From the NCBI GenBank assembly GCA_910580155.1, contig CAJTWX010000075.1:1-5092 (forward strand): a stretch of 5,092 nt of DNA, given 5' to 3'. Of the stretch, positions 1-4,479 are shown one piece after another. A program made the position numbers and the translations under genes. The DNA is from an uncultured Alphaproteobacteria bacterium (GTDB lineage Bacteria > Pseudomonadota > Alphaproteobacteria > RF32 > CAG-239). The stretch's first letter is position 1. Each line of letters begins with the position of its first letter. The notes below the pieces were generated by a model, which saw only the letters and a list, made by a program, of their open reading frames with translations, did no database searches and was not told where the DNA came from.

Positions 1-880
1 CGTTTGCCGTCAGCATATCATAAAACGCCTGCAGCGCCGGACTATCACCATAAGAACTTCCTGCAATACCCAAAAACCGCGGCGCCATATACGGACAAGT
101 CCGATACCCGCCCTCCTGAATAACGCGCTTGGATAAAAGCTCAATGTGCACACTGGCAAACCGCATCCCGCGAAAATCCTTTCGTTTCGCTTCATAATCT
201 TCGCGTTCAAACACCGCGTGCAAAAATTTAAAACTGCGCATCGGCTGCACATCCGCCGCCCGCCGGATTTCTTCCGAAACCCTGCCGCCAAACTTGCGCA
301 CCGCCTCAGCAGCAGAAAGCTCATACTCGCGAAACACCGCATCAAGCTGCCCGCGGTCGTTTTTCCTGATATACGCCTCTTTAACGGGAATCGCCCGATA
401 AATAATCCCGCGCCCGATATCGTCATCCACCATCCAGACCGAATGCCCGTAAATCCCGAGCTGGCTAAACAACACATCACTCTCGGTTGCAAAGTTTGAA
501 TTCGCCGCATAACGTGCGCGAAACAACACATCCGTCGCATTTTCAAGATATTTCTTAACCGCCTCATTGTCATCAAGCTTCGGGTCAACCGGTTTCAGCA
601 TGTGCCAGCGCGACGTCGTCGGCACGATAACCGACTTCATACTCGCCGCAAAGCAAGAAAGCGCATTGCGTCCTGTCGTATCAAACACCGCCTGCTTCAC
701 ACGCCCGCGCTTGTCTGTAGAAAACAATTCGGAATCCACCGAACACATCTCAGCAGCCTTATTCCACATCGGCTCCCACTTCGCCCGTTCGGCTTTCATC
801 ACCGTAAATTTCTTCAAAACCTCTTCCGCCACAGTTCCCTTCGGCTTCCGATTCTCATCTGTCTTAATATGCCCAACCAT
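1..880 (-). CDS. Head-to-tail connector (portal) protein, T7/P22-like podovirus type; N-terminal 293 residues, runs off the window
   Basis: This gene would encode the dodecameric portal at the unique capsid vertex, through which terminase pumps DNA and to which the tail attaches. The frame is open from the ATG at 880-878 to the left edge with no stop. Residues ~65-105 carry the pattern VFDTTGRNALSCFAASMKSV followed by SRWHMLKP, which matches the FDSTG...A...A..L...W..L signature of the head-tail connector family. The last visible residues (277-293) read YGDSPALQAFYDM, the family's (Y/R)G.SPA...A..D motif. Family members are usually 500-700 residues, so roughly half is present. The start has GGAGG eight bases upstream in a T-rich leader. 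It lies 49 bp downstream of the small accessory gene, probably in the same operon. Fold and family are seen from motifs; the subfamily is inferred. Confidence 0.9.
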   Translation of the reverse strand, partial: MVGHIKTDENRKPKGTVAEEVLKKFTVMKAERAKWEPMWNKAAEMCSVDSELFSTDKRGRVKQAVFDTTGRNALSCFAASMKSVIVPTTSRWHMLKPVDPKLDDNEAVKKYLENATDVLFRARYAANSNFATESDVLFSQLGIYGHSVWMVDDDIGRGIIYRAIPVKEAYIRKNDRGQLDAVFREYELSAAEAVRKFGGRVSEEIRRAADVQPMRSFKFLHAVFEREDYEAKRKDFRGMRFASVHIELLSKRVIQEGGYRTCPYMAPRFLGIAGSSYGDSPALQAFYDMLTAN

Positions 881-929
881 ATTATAAACCTCCAAAAAAT
901 AAAATTAAAAACAATCCCCCCACCTCCTC

Positions 930-1115
930 TTATCCTCCAAGCGTCGTCTTCTTCCCATAACTGTTATCGTGCGACAAAAACTGCGAATACGCCCCCATTT
1001 TCTTCTGGCGCCTTTTCTCCATATTGCGCACAATCTCGCTGTCATCCACAATCTCAGGCACAACCTCCTCAGGCTGAACAACCTTCACTTTCGGCTTTTT
1101 AAAAGTAGAACTCAT
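930..1115 (-). CDS. Small phage protein between terminase and portal (61 aa)
   Basis: This 61-residue, highly charged protein has no membrane segment. A basic, proline-containing N-terminus (STFKKPKVKVVQPEE) is followed by an acidic stretch, a basic helix (RNMEKRRQKKMG) and a glycine-rich tail (YGKKTTLGG). Many podovirus-like phages have a small ORF next to the portal gene with a similar layout: a Pro-rich start, an R-rich centre resembling RRRGRASTILT, and a GKKLLG-like end. By that resemblance I place it in this family, whose function I do not know. Two adjacent ATG codons (1118 and 1115) follow a GGAG. The second has a 7-nt spacing, against 4 nt for the first, so I prefer 1115. It lies just below an intrinsic terminator with no promoter visible between them. 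An upstream extension of this frame through the terminator is unlikely to be translated. Confidence 0.7.
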   Translation of the reverse strand: MSSTFKKPKVKVVQPEEVVPEIVDDSEIVRNMEKRRQKKMGAYSQFLSHDNSYGKKTTLGG

Positions 1116-1139
1116 CATTTTTCTCCTAAAATAAAAAAT

Positions 1140-1170
1140 TAAAACAAAAAAGGACGCCTCAGGCGCCCTC
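1140..1170 (-). terminator. Intrinsic terminator after the membrane-protein genes
   Basis: Read on the minus strand, GGGCGCC (1168-1162), loop TGA and GGCGTCC (1158-1152) form a 7-bp stem with one G-U pair. Flanking A-T pairs can extend it. It is followed immediately by six T residues (1151-1146) and, after one G, four more T. It starts about 25 bp below the stop codon at 1193. The plus strand has no T-run on the other side, so it acts only for minus-strand transcripts. It closes the three-gene cassette and precedes the portal module. Confidence 0.8.
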
Positions 1171-1192
1171 AAAAAATCCAATATGAAAGAAA

Positions 1193-1456
1193 CTAAAACA
1201 ATACAATAATAAACGCCGCCAACCCAATAATGGCAAGATAAAACCAAATCAGCACCAACAGCTCCTTCCACCACCGCCGCCTCTCAACCGCAACCAACCG
1301 CCGGTAAAGCGGCAGAAAAACTATATACACGCCAATAAACACCGCCCCAAACAGCGCTGTATTCGCATTCGTATACCACGTCCCCCAAAATGCCCGCGCC
1401 GCCACCATCGGCAACACCGTCCCCATCGCCAAAAAAGCTAAAACTCTCCGCCACAT
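1193..1456 (-). CDS. Small three-helix membrane protein, unknown function (87 aa)
   Basis: I do not recognise a family. Three hydrophobic segments are visible: residues ~5-22, ~33-51 and ~65-86. Short basic stretches (YRRL, ERRRWWK) lie between segments two and three, and the C-terminus is entirely hydrophobic (AAFIIVLF). There is no periplasmic or catalytic domain, so it is probably an inner-membrane protein. The ATG at 1456 has GGAG seven bases upstream. A TTG further upstream at 1471 lacks a ribosome site and overlaps the preceding gene, so I reject it. The gap to the upstream stop is 4 bp, which implies co-translation. Similar segment spacing and shared residues (LF..VF, RR, WK, FY/YY, G, LF) suggest it is a paralogue of the upstream membrane protein. 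Superinfection exclusion or immunity is possible, since phages often encode small membrane proteins for this, but that is inference. Confidence 0.7.
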   Translation of the reverse strand: MWRRVLAFLAMGTVLPMVAARAFWGTWYTNANTALFGAVFIGVYIVFLPLYRRLVAVERRRWWKELLVLIWFYLAIIGLAAFIIVLF

Positions 1457-1460
1457 AACC

Positions 1461-1778
1461 CTACTCCGCAAACAAACTTACTGCCACAAAAAAGAAAAAC
1501 CCGCACCACAACAGGTAATACGCCACCGCCGCCACATACTTCTTCCAACCACCAGCCGCCAACCGCACCAGCACCCGCCGCACAGTCCCCCCCCAACTAA
1601 CCGCCGCGAGGAAAAACACCGGATGAAATAAGAAAAACAAATCTTCTCGCGTCAACTGAGTCGCTTCAGCAACCGAATCTTCCTTAAAAAACATCAGCCA
1701 ATACGCCGCCCCAACAGCCAACCCGCCGGACACCACCACCATCGCCAAAACCCAAAACATCCCCCGCAAAACCTTCAT
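1461..1778 (-). CDS. Small three-helix membrane protein with a G8 tract, unknown function (105 aa)
   Basis: I do not recognise a family. Hydrophobic segments lie at residues ~7-31, ~46-64 and ~80-103. A polar, acidic linker (KEDSVAEATQLTRED) separates the first two, and a basic one (RRVLVRLAAGGWKK) separates the last two. No catalytic motif is visible, and an inner-membrane location is expected. The start codon overlaps the stop of the preceding gene by 4 bp (ATGA), the usual sign of translational coupling, with AGGG a short distance upstream. The Ser-Trp-Gly-Gly-Thr codons near residue 61 contain an uninterrupted run of eight G (complement of C at 1587-1594), where slippage would truncate the protein. 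Its C-terminal half aligns with the next gene with little gapping, so the two may be an old tandem duplication. A role at the host membrane is inferred from topology alone. Confidence 0.7.
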   Translation of the reverse strand: MKVLRGMFWVLAMVVVSGGLAVGAAYWLMFFKEDSVAEATQLTREDLFFLFHPVFFLAAVSWGGTVRRVLVRLAAGGWKKYVAAVAYYLLWCGFFFFVAVSLFAE

Positions 1779-2149
1779 CTTTCTACCCTATTATAATTCA
1801 AAAAATCTAAAACTTTCCGACGCCGTTCCCAATTTTTGTGATATCCGATTGTTCCGCGTATAAAATTAAAATCATCAACACTCCAATCTGAAACGTCTTT
1901 ATCCATAATTTCTTCCGCAATATTCTCTGACTCAAGTATCATACGCCTCTCAAATTCTTTGTCAAGTTCAATCTCTGGTCCATTCGCATCTTCAATACCA
2001 ATAATATACTTCTGCACAAAATCTTCAACATCAACCGCATCATTGATTTCTTTATATGCCAACTGCTTTGCACCTTGTTTTTTTAAATAAGGTGATAAAT
2101 ATCTTCCAAATAAATTACCAAAACCTTTAGCTAATTTCACGTAATTCAT
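1775..2149 (-). CDS. AT-rich hypothetical protein, first gene of the terL-portal cassette (124 aa)
   Basis: I do not recognise this protein. The N-terminal ~33 residues are basic and probably helical (KLAKGFGNLFGRYLSPYLKKQGAKQLAYK). A strongly acidic middle follows (~34-95, rich in D and E, including DVSDWSVDDFNF), then a basic C-terminus (KNWERRRKVLDFLNYNRVER). There is no signal peptide, membrane segment or nuclease motif. Base composition is clearly foreign to the neighbours: 60-base samples are 38% GC (1921-1980) and 28% GC (2041-2100), against 65% at 2641-2700 in terL. Tandem ATG codons at 2152 and 2149 follow GGAG, and the second has the better 7-nt spacing. Its stop overlaps the next start by 4 bp, so it is made together with the membrane proteins and may work with them. 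It could be an accessory ('moron') gene; no function should be assigned. Confidence 0.7.
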   Translation of the reverse strand: MNYVKLAKGFGNLFGRYLSPYLKKQGAKQLAYKEINDAVDVEDFVQKYIIGIEDANGPEIELDKEFERRMILESENIAEEIMDKDVSDWSVDDFNFIRGTIGYHKNWERRRKVLDFLNYNRVER

Positions 2150-2209
2150 CATTTTTCTCCAAAATTAAATATTAAAACCAATTCAAAATAATATTTTATA
2201 TTACGCCCC

Positions 2210-2270
2210 TTTCTCCCCTCTCACCTCAAGCGCCCCTCCCCTCCAAGGAGAGGGAAAGGACGAGAGGGAG
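2210..2270. repeat. Imperfect palindromic CT/AG-rich repeat below terL
   Basis: The outer arms CCCTCTC (2216-2222) and GAGAGGG (2262-2268) are perfectly complementary. An inner hairpin forms around CTCC-AA-GGAG (2241-2250), extendable by three more G/C pairs past one bulge. The element starts about 22 bp below the terL stop. It has no T-run, so it is not a standard terminator. It looks like the dispersed purine/pyrimidine-rich palindromes of many bacterial intergenic regions, and at RNA level it could shield the 3' end of terL. An AT-rich stretch from 2205 to 2160 then leads into the cassette. Confidence 0.6.
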
Positions 2271-2292
2271 TGACAACACCTCATCCTTCCCC

Positions 2293-3594
2293 CTACAAAT
2301 ACACCCCGTCGTCCACAAACTCCCGCGCCCCGTTTCCCCCCAACACATTGAGCAAAAACTCCGCGTTCTTAATCGCAAACGTCATTGCCAACGCATCGGC
2401 CACATCGGTCGACCGCCCGAGCCTTTTCTTAATCTCCGCTTTCGGTTCCAGCTGCAACCTCCCGAGAGAGTCAAACATCTTCAACGGCGCAGTCAAATCC
2501 TCCACCAGCCCCTCAACTTTCGGAAGACTGACCGGCGCCGCAGACTTCAGCCACTCCGCCACTCTCGCCCACATCTCCGCCCGCCGGTTCACATAGCGCT
2601 CGGGGTTCTCTGCTTTTTCACCAAAGTTCACCGCCAGCACCACCTCGCCAAATCCCTCGGAAACAAGCACGTCATACACCCCCGCGCCCAAGCCGCCCAC
2701 ATCAATACACACTTTCGCCGGCTGATATTCCGCAATCATCCCCGCCACCAAATGCGCCACCTGCACCACATCAAGCTTTTGAAAGGTCTTGAGGTCAAAC
2801 ACCTGCCGCCCGCGCCGGAAACAAACCGCCGTCTTGTCATCGCCAAACCGCGCCACGTCCACACCCAACAAGAGCGGCGCCGAATAAACCGACACCTCCA
2901 CTTTCGCCTCCATCGCGCGATAAACCTCTTCCCGCCCGATAAGATGGTTGCCCGCTTCCCGCCGCGGCTCCCCTTCCCAAACGTGCAGATACTCCTCATA
3001 GTTCTCGGCTTTCATCTTCAGCGCCAGCTTTTTCATATTCTCCGGACAATACGGATTGTCATAATAGTTAACCTTGCGCACAATCACATCGTCATCTGGC
3101 CGCATCGCCAGCGCCTTCCACACTGGGTCAGCCTCTTCCTCGCGGTTTAAGGAGAGCCAAATCTCCGCCCCGTTTTTACGAATAGTCGGATCCAGCACTT
3201 CCCACGCGCGGGCAGATATTTTCTGCGCCTCCTCACACCAGCAAATATCCACGCCCTCGAGTGATTTTATGTTCTGCGCATTATGCTCCATAATCCCCTT
3301 AAAAATAAATTTGGATTTATTCTTAAGGTTCACAATCCTGTCCTCATACAACCGGTAATCCGAAAGCCCGTAAAACGCAATCCTGTCAGCAATAAGTTTA
3401 TAAACCGAATCTTTAATCGAACTCTGCACCTCACGCACACAGGCAATCAACATCTTGCGCGACGTCGCCAACGTCAAAAGCGCATCCGCAAACGCAAACG
3501 ACTTCCCGCCGGCACGACCGCCATAAAACATCTTATACCGCACCTTCGCCGTCAACAGCTCCTGAAACACCCGCGGCAATTCTACCTTCATCAT
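2293..3594 (-). CDS. terL: Terminase large subunit, PBSX/Terminase_3 type (433 aa)
   Basis: This is the ATP-driven motor and nuclease that cuts concatemeric phage DNA and pumps it through the portal into the capsid. With the start at 3594, the Walker A motif GGRAGGKS is at residues 25-32. Walker B with its catalytic glutamates (GVDICWCEEA) is at ~114-123, and the coupling motif SLN at ~148-150. The linker pattern VNYYDNP...YEEYLHVWEGEPR is typical of the PBSX family. The RNase-H-fold nuclease shows its acidic residues in LLGVDVARFGDD (D246), VCIDVGGLGAG (D298) and STDVADA (D397/D400). All expected motifs and a normal length indicate an intact enzyme. GGAGG lies 10 nt before the ATG at 3594; another ATG follows directly at 3591. 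A longer frame starting at 3639 would run through the T-rich leader and is unlikely. It partners with the upstream terS and the portal. Confidence 0.95.
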   Translation of the reverse strand: MMKVELPRVFQELLTAKVRYKMFYGGRAGGKSFAFADALLTLATSRKMLIACVREVQSSIKDSVYKLIADRIAFYGLSDYRLYEDRIVNLKNKSKFIFKGIMEHNAQNIKSLEGVDICWCEEAQKISARAWEVLDPTIRKNGAEIWLSLNREEEADPVWKALAMRPDDDVIVRKVNYYDNPYCPENMKKLALKMKAENYEEYLHVWEGEPRREAGNHLIGREEVYRAMEAKVEVSVYSAPLLLGVDVARFGDDKTAVCFRRGRQVFDLKTFQKLDVVQVAHLVAGMIAEYQPAKVCIDVGGLGAGVYDVLVSEGFGEVVLAVNFGEKAENPERYVNRRAEMWARVAEWLKSAAPVSLPKVEGLVEDLTAPLKMFDSLGRLQLEPKAEIKKRLGRSTDVADALAMTFAIKNAEFLLNVLGGNGAREFVDDGVYL

Positions 3595-3654
3595 CTCAAA
3601 CAAACCTCCAAAACAAAAAAAACATCTCCCCCGCGCCATTGCGCGCCTTCTCTC

Positions 3655-3730
3655 CCGTGCGTCATTGCGAGGCCCCTTTTATTAATAGTCATTGCGAGGA
3701 GTGCAACGCACGACGTGGCAATCTCCCCCT
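3655..3730 (+). repeat. Pair of CATTGCGAG palindromic repeats between terS and terL
   Basis: A truncated copy, GTCATTGCGAGG (3661-3672), is followed 15 bp later by a full unit at 3688-3726. The full unit begins GTCATTGCGAGGAG, has a central TGC-AAC-GCA hairpin, and ends ACGTGGCAATCTCC. ATTGC and GCAAT form its outer arms. The same truncated-plus-full arrangement, in the same orientation, occurs at 4181-4243. Such CATTGCGAG...GCAATC palindromes are a widespread class of dispersed chromosomal repeat, so this is probably a host-derived REP-like element. It occupies most of the terS-terL gap and would be transcribed within the operon. Confidence 0.75.
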
Positions 3731-3745
3731 CCAAGAGCATACCCC

Positions 3746-4120
3746 TCACACAAACTTCACCACAATCTCCGCCAGCCCCTCACCATCCGGCGCCTGCCCG
3801 TCCATCCCGCCAAACGGCTCCGGACAAGCCTTCTGCGCCAGCCACTTATGCGTTTCAATCAAAAGCTTCGCCGTCGAGTTGTCAATCTCTCCCGCCTTAA
3901 GCCCCGCAGCAATAGAGCGAATATCGTCCGTACATTGGTCAGCATAGTCCGAAAGCGCCAGCTGATACGCCACTTTCATCTCGTCATCACCTGCCAAAAT
4001 CTCATAAAATTCCTTCGTCGACACCCCCGCCTTCACACACGCCGCATAAAGCGAACACCCGCCGCGCACCGCCTCAAACACAATCTCCGCTGCTAAATTT
4101 TTCTTTACTTTCCTAACCAT
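3746..4120 (-). CDS. terS: Terminase small subunit (124 aa)
   Basis: This is the DNA-recognition subunit of the packaging enzyme. It binds the pac or cos site, oligomerises and recruits TerL. The N-terminal part (~9-45, EIVFEAVRGGCSLYAACVKAGVSTKEFYEIL) has the shape of the helix-turn-helix in Nu1/TerS-type proteins. Residues ~46-90 form the central helical oligomerisation region (DEMKVAYQLALSDYADQCTDDIRSIA). The conserved KWLAQKACPEPFGG follows at ~92-105, matching the KW..SKL.PK.YG pattern of this family, and the tail GLAEIVVKFV is the usual short TerL-contacting end. GAGG six bases before the ATG at 4120 decides the start; an ATG at 4132 has no such site. A seven-codon leader ORF ends one base upstream, suggesting coupled translation. 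CATTGCGAG repeat pairs flank the gene on both sides. Confidence 0.88.
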   Translation of the reverse strand: MVRKVKKNLAAEIVFEAVRGGCSLYAACVKAGVSTKEFYEILAGDDEMKVAYQLALSDYADQCTDDIRSIAAGLKAGEIDNSTAKLLIETHKWLAQKACPEPFGGMDGQAPDGEGLAEIVVKFV

Positions 4121-4121
4121 C

Positions 4122-4145
4122 CTAAACCTCATACCATCTAACCAT
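4122..4145 (-). CDS. Possible seven-residue leader ORF coupled to terS
   Basis: The strongest ribosome-binding site near terS (AGGAGG within 4160-4151) lies five bases before an ATG at 4145, not before terS itself. That ATG opens a frame encoding MVRWYEV, with a TAG at 4124-4122. The stop is separated from the terS ATG (4120) by one base. A ribosome ending here could re-initiate on terS. It may instead be a chance result of sequence change upstream of terS; a seven-residue frame cannot be proven from sequence. Confidence 0.3.
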   Translation of the reverse strand: MVRWYEV

Positions 4146-4179
4146 AAAATCCTCCTCTCCGCTCCAAGCGTCCCCCCTA

Positions 4180-4245
4180 AGTCATTGCGAGGGATTTCCT
4201 TTTTCGTGCGTCATTGCGAGGAGCGCTAGCGACGAAGCAATCCCC
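4180..4245 (+). repeat. Pair of CATTGCGAG palindromic repeats upstream of terS
   Basis: A truncated copy, GTCATTGCGAGG (4181-4192), is followed 17 bp later by a full copy at 4210-4243. The full copy reads GTCATTGCGAGGAG, then the perfect palindrome CGCTAGCG, then ACGAAGCAATCC. ATTGC and GCAAT are the outer arms. The bases before the full copy (CGTGC) also precede the truncated copy at 3661. Orientation and build match the pair between terS and terL, so terS sits between two direct repeats. By family resemblance this is a dispersed host-type palindromic repeat. Confidence 0.8.
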
Positions 4246-4286
4246 CTCGGCACACACTCTCTCCCCACCGCAGCCACATCGTTGCA

Positions 4287-4301
4287 GCTGCCGCCGGCAG
4301 C
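4287..4301. repeat. GC-rich perfect hairpin upstream of terS
   Basis: GCTGCC (4287-4292) and GGCAGC (4296-4301) form a perfect 6-bp stem around GCC. No T-run follows directly on either strand, so a standard terminator is unlikely. It is probably part of the local cluster of palindromic repeat material. Confidence 0.5.
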
Positions 4302-4348
4302 CCCCTCTCCCCAACCTTAAAAAAATCCCCCTAAGTTACAAAAGCCTC

Positions 4349-4377
4349 TTGACACCCACTCAAACAAACCCTATATA
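4349..4377 (+). promoter_or_regulatory. Sigma-70-like promoter on the plus strand
   Basis: A consensus -35 box TTGACA (4349-4354) is followed by exactly 17 bp and a TATATA -10 box (4372-4377). It is the best promoter match I can find in the window and it faces against all the genes. Transcription would be expected to start six to eight bases later, at 4383-4385. That is the first base of the 10-bp stem of the structured region, which supports the view that the two form one unit. Confidence 0.65.
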
Positions 4378-4383
4378 AACCAC

Positions 4384-4470
4384 GTGCCTTTAACTATTGG
4401 ATACGAAACATGTAATCGCCCAATCAGTATCTATTATAGAGAGCTAGCTCGTAATAGGATTTAAAGGCAC
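4384..4470 (+). ncRNA. Candidate small structured RNA, 87 nt, antisense to the operon
   Basis: The first ten bases, GTGCCTTTAA (4384-4393), are perfectly complementary to the last ten, TTAAAGGCAC (4461-4470). Inside, GGATAC (4399-4404) can pair with GTATCT (4427-4432) around a 22-nt loop; an alternative is ATTGG (4396-4400) with CCAAT (4420-4424). TATTA (4432-4436) pairs with TAATA (4452-4456) around a loop containing the 10-bp palindrome GAGCTAGCTC (4441-4450). Together these give a three-way or rod-like fold. A near-consensus promoter places its start at base 4384, and the tail ACTTATTTATTA is U-rich enough for a weak terminator. Longer transcripts would run antisense into the 3' end of the gene ending at 4480. 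I recognise no known RNA family; there is no tRNA T-loop or SRP motif. The region is also foldable on the minus strand, where it could be a 3' UTR structure. Confidence 0.5.
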
Positions 4471-4479
4471 ACTTATTTA

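Larger units (their letters stand above)
4121..4479. other. Non-coding interval between the toxin-like gene and terS
   Basis: About 360 bases contain no ORF that looks like a real gene. From terS outward they hold the short leader ORF and its ribosome site (4160-4122), the CATTGCGAG repeat pair (4181-4243), a GC-rich hairpin (4287-4301), a plus-strand promoter (4349-4377) and a self-complementary candidate RNA (4384-4470). I see no convincing minus-strand promoter for terS, so terS may be read from upstream. Packaging sites often lie near terS, so a pac or cos site here is possible, but nothing in the sequence identifies one. Confidence 0.6.

Noticed and set aside
10..588. 192-residue minus-strand ORF
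   Set aside because: It is a different frame of the portal gene; the portal frame from 880 to the edge has clear family motifs, while this one is Arg/Cys-rich and has none.
146..1102. Plus-strand ORFs opposite the portal and small gene (146-499, 567-887, 602-1102)
   Set aside because: They are antisense shadows of the minus-strand portal and small gene, without ribosome sites or recognisable motifs.
930..1274. Extended 114-residue form of the small protein
   Set aside because: It would start inside the 87-aa membrane gene and read through the terminator hairpin; the well-placed GGAG belongs to the ATG at 1115/1118.
2205..2286. 27-codon minus-strand ORF (starting MRCCHSLSS) just below terL
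   Set aside because: It lies almost wholly within the palindromic CT/AG repeat, where such peptides arise by chance.
2270..3900. Plus- and minus-strand ORFs overlapping terL (2270-2596, 2736-2999, 2752-3150, 3074-3358, 3283-3900)
   Set aside because: They are shadows of terL, which has every terminase motif in its own frame.
3639..4096. Plus-strand ORFs over terS (3639-3947, 3692-4096)
   Set aside because: They cross the repeat pair and lie antisense to terS, and have no motifs of their own.
3655..4245. CRISPR array from the repeated CATTGCGAG units
   Set aside because: There are only two units per site, with a truncated first copy, unequal centres and no series of regular spacers.
4305..4345. 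Minus-strand terminator at the T7 run near 4319-4325
   Set aside because: The only nearby hairpin upstream of the run is a weak 5-bp one, separated from the T-run by more than ten bases.
4384..4470. tRNA or tRNA-like gene on either strand
   Set aside because: The size and closed ends resemble a tRNA, but there is no T-loop GTTCRA, no D-arm, and no 5-bp stem next to the outer stem.
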